Positions 8,706 to 17,600 of a stretch of 64,000 nt of DNA are shown here, one piece after another. The translations under genes and the position numbers were made by a program. A model generated the notes under the pieces. The model was given only the letters and a program-made list of their open reading frames with translations. It did no database searches and had not been told where the DNA came from. Position 1 is the first letter of the stretch, and each line of letters starts with the position of its first letter. The stretch lies in assembly GCA_009746045.1 (NCBI GenBank), contig RPFO01000072.1, positions 3,421,237 through 3,485,236 on the forward strand, given 5' to 3'. This DNA comes from Mesostigma viride. Its lineage: Eukaryota > Streptophyta > Mesostigmatophyceae > Mesostigmatales > Mesostigmataceae.

Positions 8706-8837
8706 CTATGCCAGAATTAGAGGAGACTCATTGTGGGCACGCATGTTTGAGACACAAGTCGAGTTTGCATTAAAAATAGGATTACGAGTTTAATAAATAG
8801 GAGAGAGGGGCTGACAGAGTCCTATTCCCCACAGTTT

Positions 8838-9578
8838 TCACAGTTTGACAGAGGCGGCCATGTCGTGCAGGCTCTTGCACGGATCGAAGGTGGCATCCAA
8901 GTCCAGATCGTCAAAGTTGCAGCCGAAGAACGTGTCATCCACGTCCAGATCCTGGCGGGGGGACTTGCTCCCCACCTCCTCCTCCTCCTCGGAGGAGGTG
9001 TAAGAGTACGAGGGGACGGAGCCTTCGAAATCGCTCATCTCGTGATCGGAAGGAGCCTGCTCCTCCTCCTCCTGCTCCTCCTCCTCGACTTGGTCGACAG
9101 AAACGGGGGCCTCGCGATTTTCCCTGTCCATCCGGGCCAAACGGGCATTCTCCAGCTCGCGAGCGGCGTTTTCGCGGCCCAAAATCTCGTCGCGAGTCAC
9201 CACCCAGGCGGCAAGCGGGGTGCCGCGAGAGAAATCGGAGCACCGCATGGAGAGTCTGGGCAGATCCTTGACTCTGGCGCCCATCCCGTCGTGCGGAGGC
9301 TTGAAATCGCGGCGGCGGCGGGAGGGAACGCACACCTTCTTGGGGGCGGGGAAGTTCTCCTCACGGGGCGTTTCGAAGAGCCCCATTTCCTGCTTCATCC
9401 GCTGCCATAGCTCCTCCTCCATCCTCTGCTTCTCGGCCTTGTTGCGCTTTGCGTTGGCGAGGCGTTTGGAGCGGCACTTGGAACAGCGACTCGTGCGCTT
9501 GCAACCGCGCTTGGGGAGGAACTCGGCGCTGTCCTTCGGGAAACGCAGGCCGCAATCGCGGCAGGCCGCAGTCGCCAT
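8838..9578 (-). CDS. Zinc-finger protein with acidic C-terminus
   Basis: 246 residues, ATG 9578-9576 in context gccATGg. The N-terminus has CRDCG and then C...CSKC, a two-pair cysteine arrangement (CX2C, about 21 residues, CX2C) followed by basic residues (KRLANAKRNK). The last 110 residues are very acidic with long E runs and SDFEG / DDLDLD patches, the usual build of a transcriptional activator tail. The upstream leader is AG-rich like those of the genes at 3588 and 4804, so the four genes of this block share design. Function inferred from composition only. Confidence 0.6.
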   Translation of the reverse strand: MATAACRDCGLRFPKDSAEFLPKRGCKRTSRCSKCRSKRLANAKRNKAEKQRMEEELWQRMKQEMGLFETPREENFPAPKKVCVPSRRRRDFKPPHDGMGARVKDLPRLSMRCSDFSRGTPLAAWVVTRDEILGRENAARELENARLARMDRENREAPVSVDQVEEEEQEEEEQAPSDHEMSDFEGSVPSYSYTSSEEEEEVGSKSPRQDLDVDDTFFGCNFDDLDLDATFDPCKSLHDMAASVKL

Positions 9579-9599
9579 GGCAGGAAATGGAAAGGGTTC

Positions 9600-9960
9600 G
9601 AGAGCGTGAGAGAGAGAGCGAGAGTGCGTGCGACGAGGAGGGCGGCGGGGTTTTATACCCGCGCGGTGCTCGCCTCGCCGCGTGAAAAAATTACGCGGTC
9701 GGCGGTTAGGTTCCGTTACGTGTCCGTGGACACTTATTCTGGCGCGAGACGCGCCACGTCTCCTCCGAAAACCGTTACATCCCCGTGCCGGGCCGCGGTT
9801 ACGGACGGACTAGACGGCGGTTACGCGCCGACCGCCAGCCGTTACGGTACCACGGGCCGACCAGCGGGCCACGGGACGACCCAGAGCCGGTACACCGCAG
9901 GGACCCAGGAGGGGGCCCTGGGAGGGACCCAAGGGGGGCTGGAGGGGGCCGAGGGGAATT
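9600..9960. promoter_or_regulatory. GC-rich repeat spacer between divergent genes
   Basis: 360 bases without a gene, between the starts at 9578 (-) and 9991 (+). It holds several GTTACGG and CCACGGG words like those at 4880-5350, then a run of related AGGGGGGC-type units (about 9905-9958). Just before the ATG at 9991 the composition changes abruptly to AT-rich (AATTAAAAACACG), the promoter style of all genes to the right. This marks a boundary between two compositional blocks. Confidence 0.5.
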
Positions 9961-9990
9961 AAAAACACGTATTCTGTTGTAACTGCGGCG

Positions 9991-10938
9991 ATGGAGGAAT
10001 TGGACGACAGGGGGTTTCTCGTTATGAGGGGCGCGCTGGGAGAATCGGATATTAAAGAAGGAGTAGCGTGCATTCGCAAGAATGAAGTCGATTACGCGGC
10101 TATGGAGTCCTTCATCCGTCAAAGAATGTTGCAGAGCGTTCGACAACGGCTCGCGTGGGGCAAAGTCGATTTCGTCAAATTTCGAGTGAGCGACAACAAC
10201 AACTCTGCGGATGCGTCGAGTTTCCACAGAGATATCATTTATCAGGGTCGCGAAAATCCGTTTACTCCGCCGTTTTACACGTGTCTCACGTATCTGGACA
10301 CGACAGTGATGGAAATCATCCCCGGCTCTCACAAACGAGTCGCCTATTCTTGGCTTGAACTCCCGAGTCTGCACGCAAGCCGATTGCAACTAGAAATGAA
10401 TCCCGGAGACCTGCTCGTGTTTCATTCTTCTCTACTTCACCGCGGACTGTTCACTGAGGAGCTAGAACACCGGCGTTTGGTGCAAGTTTTCGAGGTTTTT
10501 CTGGACCCGACGTGCCTCTCCACCGTCGTGCACGTCAGAGGCAGGGAAGCATACAGTGATTTCATGATCCGAGCGAGTCGCACGGGAGGAATTGTAAAGT
10601 CCCTGATCGATTATCTCGCGTTTGCGAACGCTGCAAGGGGTTACGGCGTGGGATTTAGAATTCCAGAGAAGTGCGGATTGGATAACACGCTGTATTTCTC
10701 GTCCGAGGGGCTCAGAGATAGGGTGGAGATCAAGTCGGGGACGTGGCAGGAAATAAACAAGTACGTGATGAACCCGCGACTTGACTTGAGGGATCTTCCA
10801 GACGAGTCGTATTCGACGTACAATTTTCACGTGTTCATTCGAACACCGTTGGTGTTTATGATTGTGATCACGCTGCTTTTGGCGCTGACGGGAGTGTACG
10901 GGTTCACAAAATTGTACCGTAATGTTCGGAATGTCTAA
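9991..10938 (+). CDS. Phytanoyl-CoA dioxygenase-type 2-oxoglutarate/Fe(II) oxygenase with TM tail
   Basis: 315 residues. The iron-binding triad is visible: H79-x-D81 in FHRDI and the distal histidine in GDLLVFHSSLLHRG (H150), with R161 nearby as a likely 2-oxoglutarate anchor. The MEIIPGSHKR segment between them is typical of the PhyH family. Unlike the usual cytosolic or peroxisomal enzymes it ends in one transmembrane helix (about residues 283-305), so it should sit on a membrane facing one side. PhyH-like genes are known in several giant viruses. Substrate unknown. The catalytic residues are intact, so the protein may be functional. Confidence 0.8.
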   Translation: MEELDDRGFLVMRGALGESDIKEGVACIRKNEVDYAAMESFIRQRMLQSVRQRLAWGKVDFVKFRVSDNNNSADASSFHRDIIYQGRENPFTPPFYTCLTYLDTTVMEIIPGSHKRVAYSWLELPSLHASRLQLEMNPGDLLVFHSSLLHRGLFTEELEHRRLVQVFEVFLDPTCLSTVVHVRGREAYSDFMIRASRTGGIVKSLIDYLAFANAARGYGVGFRIPEKCGLDNTLYFSSEGLRDRVEIKSGTWQEINKYVMNPRLDLRDLPDESYSTYNFHVFIRTPLVFMIVITLLLALTGVYGFTKLYRNVRNV

Positions 10939-10977
10939 ATCAATCTCGGGATAAAAATTCGCCCCTGTAAAGTATAC

Positions 10978-11091
10978 ATGCCTAGACGCGCCTGCCGAGC
11001 TGTAACGAAAAAGGGCAGAGGAAAACCTCAAAAAAGCATTGACGATCTCGGAACAAGCTTCGGAAAGGGCGAACGTTCCGGAAGGGGGTGA
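10978..11091 (+). CDS. 37-residue basic peptide, C-x-x-x-T motif stub
   Basis: Starts MPRRACRAVTKKGRG directly after the promoter-like word AAGTATAC (10970-10977). The CRAVTKKG string matches the first half of the small zinc motif in the proteins at 11145, 12210 and 14192, but the second cysteine and the C..H pair are missing. It may be a truncated member of that family or a short DNA-binding peptide. Confidence 0.35.
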   Translation: MPRRACRAVTKKGRGKPQKSIDDLGTSFGKGERSGRG

Positions 11092-11144
11092 GAGGCCCAT
11101 GCCGCGTGTATAAACAGTTTTTTGTTTTATAATTATATACAGTG

Positions 11145-11507
11145 ATGCCGAAAAAGTGCAGAAAACTCACGGCGCGAAAGACAAAATGCAAAAACAACGC
11201 CGGGAAAAACGGCGTTTGCGCGGTGCACGCCTCTCACACCGCTCGATCCATAAACGCACTACTCCCAGTTACAGGGAATTTGTTGGATCCACACCACCGA
11301 CCCGTTGATAACATGCCCCTTTTGGGCCAAATGCTTCCCGAGCTGCCGTTAAGGCCTGTGACTGCGCGTCGACTTTATCGCCCTTCTGCAGAACTTTTGG
11401 GTGCGGCGTCCACAGAAAGCCGGGCTTCTACTACACTTCCGGGTCATCTTACAATGAACGTGCATCAAAATCGCGCCACGAGGAAACGCCATGCCAGGAG
11501 GCGTTAA
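11145..11507 (+). CDS. Small basic protein with C..C..C..H zinc motif
   Basis: 120 residues from the ATG at 11145 (an upstream in-frame GTG is ignored). The N-terminus KCRKLTARKTKCKNNAGKNG then CAVH fits the pattern C-x3-T-x(4-5)-C-x(8-9)-C-x2-H, a short zinc motif known from many viral and phage proteins (DUF5763-like). The remainder is proline- and arginine-rich and ends in RATRKRHARRR, very similar to the basic peptide at 26275-26391. Probably nucleic-acid binding. Preceded by an AT-rich promoter (ATAATTATATAC). Confidence 0.6.
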   Translation: MPKKCRKLTARKTKCKNNAGKNGVCAVHASHTARSINALLPVTGNLLDPHHRPVDNMPLLGQMLPELPLRPVTARRLYRPSAELLGAASTESRASTTLPGHLTMNVHQNRATRKRHARRR

Positions 11508-11520
11508 GTCCTGTTTGGGG

Positions 11521-12210
11521 TTAATAGTGATTCCCGGTTATTTGTTTGTACATATCTTCTAAAGCATATTGCCGTTCGGCTAAAGCAGCTTGATTTTTCA
11601 CATTTTGTATCGCGCGTTCTGACTGCCTTGCGACCTTGTTAAGTAAAAAATCATGTTTAGCGCTCCATTCTTTATGATCTTCAGTCTCCTGCATGCTTGC
11701 TACGGGGCTTTGGAACCAAGTCCGGGGCTGCAAGAGACGAAACGGAGGACGCTGCGAAACGAAGCGGAACCCCGGCTCTGGTGGCGGGTTGTTGGCAGAA
11801 AAATCTTCCAACTCGATTTGAGCACGATCTATTGCTTCACTTGCTTCATTAAACTCAGCGGCTAACGCATTTTCGGTCGCATTTCGGGTTTGTTTGTTAT
11901 TAAACAGCATCGCTTCAGGAACGCGCGATCTTAACGTTGTGCTGGACGCGTGCAAGTTCATTCTGCTTTCGGGGTCGAGAATTGCGACGACTTGGTTAAA
12001 CGGTTCGGGGTTCATCAACTCAAGCGGTGACTGCCCGGCTATAGGGTCGGAACGTTCGGAGCTATAGGGCCCGGCTGTTTTTACGCGATGCCTTCGAGGC
12101 TTCGATCGCTTGCTCATAGTAGCGTGTTGTGTGCATTTAGCGCTTCTTTTTCCGCAACAGGAACGCGTGCACTGACGCCCTTTGGCCGTAAACGCGCGAC
12201 ACCTGGACAT
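11521..12210 (-). CDS. C..C..C..H zinc motif protein with helical body
   Basis: 229 residues, ATG 12210-12208 preceded on its strand by a long T run and TTCTATAA. The start CRAFTAKGRQC...CTQH is the same small zinc motif as in the neighbouring proteins. A basic linker (SKRSKPRRHR) and a mostly helical E/A/Q-rich body follow. Convergent with the gene ending at 11507, with 13 bases between stops. Likely nucleic-acid binding. Confidence 0.6.
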   Translation of the reverse strand: MSRCRAFTAKGRQCTRSCCGKRSAKCTQHATMSKRSKPRRHRVKTAGPYSSERSDPIAGQSPLELMNPEPFNQVVAILDPESRMNLHASSTTLRSRVPEAMLFNNKQTRNATENALAAEFNEASEAIDRAQIELEDFSANNPPPEPGFRFVSQRPPFRLLQPRTWFQSPVASMQETEDHKEWSAKHDFLLNKVARQSERAIQNVKNQAALAERQYALEDMYKQITGNHY

Positions 12211-12461
12211 TTATAGAATGTAACGCAAAAAAAAAAAACACTGACTTCTTCAGAATTTGTGAGTTACTATCGACCAATAAGCAAAGGACAAAGTATACGC
12301 AACTTGTGAGTAAAGTATGCAACTTCGTGTAAGAACGCGTTCGTTCCGCCCCCGGTTATATGTCCGCCTACGATGACATCAGCGTGTTCGGACAATGAGA
12401 CTATTTGTTTGTCTTGTGGTTTTGCAAGTCTTCACCATACTCTCATCCAAAGAGAGCGGAA

Positions 12462-12953
12462 ATGGCTCTTCTCGCCGCTCGAGCCTCTTTTACCCATCCG
12501 CTTTTTGTACTCGCAAGTGAAAACGCCAAGCACTGGATATTTACTCTCAAAAGCCTCCCGGGTTTTACGGTGGATGAAAACAAGGAAATCAAGGTCAGGA
12601 AAGATGACCGACTTATTCTCGGGAAGGACCTCTGCCACGCAGCTTCGAATGGTACAAAATTATTCAAAAACTGGTGGAGGCTTGACAGCGTGCGCGAGTT
12701 CGCTGAAGAATTGAAGTCCGATATCGAGGGTCGGATCACAACTGATCCGACCTCCACCACGGTATATGAAGAGGTCACTACCGGCTTAAACGACGAGCGC
12801 GGGACTTGGATTCATCCCCGTCTCGTCACCCAGATGGCAGCATGGCTGAGTCCCAAGTTTGCCGTCAAGGCAGGGTCGTGGGTAGACCGCATCCTGTCGA
12901 TCCAAAAGATCTGCGAGTCGTACGGTATAACCGTCACTTCTGAAACTCTGTGA
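12462..12953 (+). CDS. KilA-N domain protein, short copy
   Basis: 163 residues from the ATG at 12462; the frame is open upstream, but homology to the paralog at 13102 begins at MAL. It carries a KilA-N-type domain: the SNGTKLFKNWWR segment, then the hallmark GTWIHPRLVTQMAAWLSPKF block with helix VDRIL. KilA-N proteins are DNA-binding regulators common in giant viruses, phages and poxviruses. It ends soon after the domain, whereas the paralog has about 190 more residues, so this may be a single-domain regulator or a truncated copy. Confidence 0.8.
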   Translation: MALLAARASFTHPLFVLASENAKHWIFTLKSLPGFTVDENKEIKVRKDDRLILGKDLCHAASNGTKLFKNWWRLDSVREFAEELKSDIEGRITTDPTSTTVYEEVTTGLNDERGTWIHPRLVTQMAAWLSPKFAVKAGSWVDRILSIQKICESYGITVTSETL

Positions 12954-13101
12954 AAGAGATAGTAAGCTATTTATATATATTTAATGAATCTTTCCACATC
13001 CTGATGACATCGGCGTCTTCGCACTCAGTGTCTATAAGTTTGTCTTGCGTTGGTGTGAACCCTGACTCTGCTTCCATCATTCTCGGATAGAACGATCGGC
13101 C

Positions 13102-14148
13102 ATGGCTCTTCACATCCCTCGAACCTCTTTTACCCACCCGCTTTTTGTACTGGCCAGCGAGAACGCCAAGCACTGGATATTCACTCTTAAAAACCTTCCA
13201 GGTTTCACGGTGGACGAAAAGAAAGAAGTCAAAGTCCGGAAAATCGACCGTTTAATCCTCGGGAGGGATCTTTGCCACGCAGCTTCAAATGGCACCAAAG
13301 CATTCAAGGACTGGTGGAGGGGCGACAACGCACAAGCGTTTGCGAGGTCGTTAGAAAGACGTCTCGGGGGTCGAGGAGGAAACGCTCCGACCTCGACAAG
13401 CGTCTCTGAGACCGTGGCAACCGGTCCAAACGACGATCGCGGCGTGTGGATCCACCCGAAGCTTGTGAACTCGTTGGCGATGTGGATCAGTCCAGACTTT
13501 GCCATCGAGGCCATGGACTGGGTGGACCGCATCCTGGCGGGCGACATCACCATGATGGAGGTGGTGCGAGACGCTCACGACGCGGCCCACGGCACCACGA
13601 CGACGGTCGCAATCAAAACCGAACTCGGCGAGTCTCGCAAGCGTCCGAACTACGTGGAGCCTGTCCGAACGCTCCCTCCGAGCATGCGCGTGATTGCCAA
13701 GGATACCCAACACAAGTTCGGCGACTTCGTGTCCTCCGTCCTGCCTAAAGAACGAATCGGCACCATGATGATGTTCTTGGGAGACAAGGCCTGCGAGGCG
13801 GCAACAGGAGACACAGCGAGTGCGCTTAAGCGACTTAATGGTATCAACACTGGCAGCGCTCGAGACGTGATGAACGACGAGCAGCTCGAGAACGTCGATT
13901 ACTTCATGCGCAAAGTCATGAGACGCGCAAAAGCTGCTGGGGATCAAGTCGACCTTCACGAGATTGCAGTCGACGTGAAGAGAGACATGGCGACGTTCGT
14001 CGCGCCTTCGACGGGGCCCACGCCGAAAGAGATCGTGAAAAAGAACAAGCAAGACATAAAAGACGATTTGTCTGTCACGCGCCCTTTGAACGTCGAGAGG
14101 TTCACGAGGCGCGCCTTGATCAAAAGCGCGCAAGAGTCGGCCGCCTGA
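13102..14148 (+). CDS. KilA-N domain protein with C-terminal extension
   Basis: 348 residues. Residues 1-150 match the neighbour at 12462 almost residue for residue in the first 75 (FTHPLFVLASENAKHWIFTL is shared), including the KilA-N block GVWIHPKLVNSLAMWISPDF. The C-terminal 190 residues are charged and helical with no recognised domain. The pair arose by tandem duplication. The spacer between them (12954-13101) contains ATATATATTTAATG, a likely promoter. Role: DNA-binding regulator. Confidence 0.8.
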   Translation: MALHIPRTSFTHPLFVLASENAKHWIFTLKNLPGFTVDEKKEVKVRKIDRLILGRDLCHAASNGTKAFKDWWRGDNAQAFARSLERRLGGRGGNAPTSTSVSETVATGPNDDRGVWIHPKLVNSLAMWISPDFAIEAMDWVDRILAGDITMMEVVRDAHDAAHGTTTTVAIKTELGESRKRPNYVEPVRTLPPSMRVIAKDTQHKFGDFVSSVLPKERIGTMMMFLGDKACEAATGDTASALKRLNGINTGSARDVMNDEQLENVDYFMRKVMRRAKAAGDQVDLHEIAVDVKRDMATFVAPSTGPTPKEIVKKNKQDIKDDLSVTRPLNVERFTRRALIKSAQESAA

Positions 14149-14191
14149 TCCCGACACGTGTAGTTTTTTTGAAGTGAATTAGTATGCGATC

Positions 14192-14563
14192 ATGAAGTGC
14201 GGACGCACGACGGCTAAGGGAGGAAGATGCGCGATTGTTGTGAAGAAGGGGAGCCATTGTCGGTTTCATGGGAAGCCGAAACACCGCGGGGCGAGCACGA
14301 AGACAAAACGTCGTCGAATCAGACACGTTGCACGCAACCCTTCGACAGCGAACGTTTCATTTTTGAACGTTTCCCACGACTCCAACCGAACGCTCCCAAT
14401 GTCAAATACCCAGATAGACAATATCGGGGAGATACAATTCGTGGATGGACCCCCCCTCCCAGATCTCACGAGTCGGCGCGACGCCCATCGAGCTCTCGCC
14501 AACCGTCGCTCCAACGGCGGGCCGTGCCCGACGGCGAGGCGACTGTGCGGATTTCTAACTTAA
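14192..14563 (+). CDS. Small protein with C..C..C..H zinc motif
   Basis: 123 residues. It begins MKCGRTTAKGGRC...CRFHGK, the third clear copy of the C-x3-T-x2-G-x2-C...C-x2-H motif within 3.5 kb, here directly after the KilA-N gene. A basic patch (TKTKRRRIRH) follows, then a region without features. A second overlapping frame stays open to 14655 and the C-terminal residues look frame-shifted near the C7 run at 14450, so the true end is uncertain. Confidence 0.55.
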   Translation: MKCGRTTAKGGRCAIVVKKGSHCRFHGKPKHRGASTKTKRRRIRHVARNPSTANVSFLNVSHDSNRTLPMSNTQIDNIGEIQFVDGPPLPDLTSRRDAHRALANRRSNGGPCPTARRLCGFLT

Positions 14564-14683
14564 ACACCCCGCCAAGGACCGGCGGGTACGGTGCTCACCA
14601 GGACAACGAGGAATTGCGTGACACCGCGACCTCGCAATATAGACCACTTCGGTAGGGCCGGTTAATATGAAATTCTGAATAAA

Positions 14684-17600
14684 TCATGCATTTATCTTGC
14701 AACACCGAGTCTCGTACGCGCTCCTACTCGCTGTGCCCTTGAGCTCGCTCGTTACCAGCTGCTTCCTCGTGATCTGAAACCGCATGCGTCTGTACACGCG
14801 CACGAAACGGTCCCTTTCGCACGTGTTGAGGTCCATCAACTTGAACGTCTTCTTGTCCCGAAGCGCGTACGCGTTCAGATGCTGGTCGATAGCGATCGGG
14901 TTGTTCCCTCCGTCCGCCAGAAAGTCGATCAGATGACCGCCCGATAGCGTCTCGAATTCGTACCGATGCGCCCCGATGTACGCGAAACGCGATTTTGAGA
15001 CGCGGACGAGCACACCGTTGTCTCTCGAGCTCGCATCAGCGTCTAATCCTACGCAAACATCACAAGTTTTCGCGTGATAGCGTGCGAGAGCCTTACAGTC
15101 ACCCGTGACGTCGACGATCGTGACTGTGTCGTCGGGGTGGGTGCATATGAGCGAGCGGAGGCCGTCCACGTCGATGTAAATCATATTCTTACGTTGAGCA
15201 TTGTGATGTTGTCTCAGTGTATGAATGTTTCTCGCAATAAAGTCTGCGACATTTTGATCTAGTTGCACGAATTCTTTACCTTTTGAACCGCTGAAAGGAA
15301 GTCTTTGCGCCGCTGCTTTAACCAATGTCTTTGCGTTTCCACCTTCCGGTGCCCGAAAAAGATTTAAAGCGTTCCAGATATCCATTGAAGCGTTCTCGTC
15401 CCCGATTGCGGCGGCGTTCCCCTCATTTGCAAGAAGTTTTGCAATATTATCTTCAGTGACCCTACTCTCTTGTACTAGTTTCTCAAAAGTTTTAAGCTCT
15501 TCCGTTTTGTCAACTCCCTTTCGCGTTTGCAGGTTGAATCTTTCAATTTTTGACGGATCGATGACAGGCAGCTCTTTGGTTACCACCACTTCCTTCTGTA
15601 ACAAATCCTCAAATTTCTTAACTCGGGATTGTATCTCGTTCTGAAGTGTTTTATAATCCGGTATTAACTTGGTTTGAGCCCCGTCGGAACTTGTGTACTT
15701 TGCGTCAAGCGTATTTCTGATTGTTTGGTCGTGTCCTTCTGCTTTTGCTGATACGAGTTCTTCGATGAGCTGGGATACGAACGCATCTTTGATCTCTTGA
15801 AAAAGCATGTCTACTCCGGTCTTTTCCCTTTTTCGACGCGCTTCCATCGGATCGATCACCTTTTTTGCTGGTGCGCTCCCCAAAGCGGGTAGACCGCCGG
15901 GCGGAGGCTTAGGTGGGCCGGGCGGAAGCTTAGGTGGGCCGTTGGGCGGAAGCTTAGGTGGGCCGTTGGGCGGGGGAGGCGGAGCTTTACCTCCTTCGCC
16001 AGGCATGGCGGCAGACCCAAATATGCTCGGGTCGTGACGAATGGGAACGAAAGTGTTTATATCCGAGGGAAGCCCCGGTGAAGCAGTAGAGTAACGAAAA
16101 ACTAACTCGTTGTCTCCGGGCTGTTCGTCCCCTAGTATCTCTTTGACCTTTTCCAAAACCGGCTCTGTCAAAAGTAGAGTCATTTTCGGTTTGGCGCCTA
16201 CTTCCCGAAAAGGTATCTGTCCCTTATTCGAAACGACGTATCTCATGAGAGCTCGAGGGTTTATAGATTTTTTCATTTCTTCGCGCATGGTTCCAAAGGC
16301 ATTTATATCGAGCTTTTTAGCGGGAATATCTGTCCAAAAAGTATCCCTGCCATCCGTCTCTCGCATCTCTTTTATTCCCCTGATTAGTTGCAAGGAGAGG
16401 TCCTTGTAGGTCGATTCTGAAGCGGTCTCGTTCTCTATTTCGGAAACGCCAGAAAATAAGCTACGAAGGACACTTGGATGGACGTAAAAATCAGTGTACC
16501 CTTCGGATTTTTCAGGAAACGGTTTTACATCAACGGTGTTGATTTTTTTCCAAGCTTTATCCGGTTTTTTGCTATCAGACTCTAACTGCGATTTTATGTT
16601 CTTCATGAGTTCCGAGTAAGGTTTCGGTTTCGTCTGAAATCTCGCCTTTGCTAGTTCTTCGTTGTACGTGGGGTCGTCGAAGCGGTCGTTCGTCCTTGCG
16701 GCTGCTGCAAGTAACGCATACGCTACTTGCACTGCCTCCTGTGGTGTCAGCTTGTCCCTAGGTTTGATTGCGTCAAAGTCTCCTTGAATCGCCCTTTGGA
16801 CCCTGTCTGTTTCTTCAGGGGTCCGTTTTACCTCTTCTCTTTTTTTTCTTGCTTCTTCCCTTTCGCGCTTGTTTTGTTCTAGCTTTTGTACCTTCCATTC
16901 ATCGTACTCCTTGTACTCTTTCCATTCGTCGGCATTAAGACGAAACGGGAGACCGTCATGGATTTCCCACCACATTTTTCTCGCCTCCTTCACCGGAAGG
17001 TGAGCGTACTTCGCCAGATAAGCATTCTGGTATTTATATTGTGGACCTGTGTCGACAGCGGCGGGTTCCTTTGAATCTTGTAGATTGTTTTTTTGAAAGA
17101 TTTTTGGATTCGGTGGACCGGGGGGTGCCCTTAGCGGAACTTTGGGTGCCCTTGGTGGACCTGGGTTTGGAGCAGAAGGTGGAGAGTCTTCCGCGGGTAA
17201 ATTAGCAGCAGAGCTTTGAGCTTGTTCAAGTGCTTTATCGATATTTTCAACTAATTCTTGTATAGCTTTAAGGTTATCGGGATGCTGATACTCCTTTTTT
17301 GTAGCGATAGAGCGGAGAGCTTCTTGTTGACTTTTCATTAAAGCAACGACTCTTTTAGTGTAGTCCGGATGGGCTTCTTTTATGAGGGCCTTTCCAGCGG
17401 CTTCTGATTCTAATAGCGGGCTGGTTTTGTTTTTTGAGCCAGCTATGCGGCTGTTTCGTTTGTTGAAAAGGTCCGTTGTGATCTCTTCGGAACGTTTGTA
17501 TCTCTTTTCCAATATTTTGCCTCGTTCCTCCTTGTTTAATTTTGGATCGGTTTTTACAAAGCGGTTTGAAAATTCCGTGTTTGCACCCGATATCGCATCT

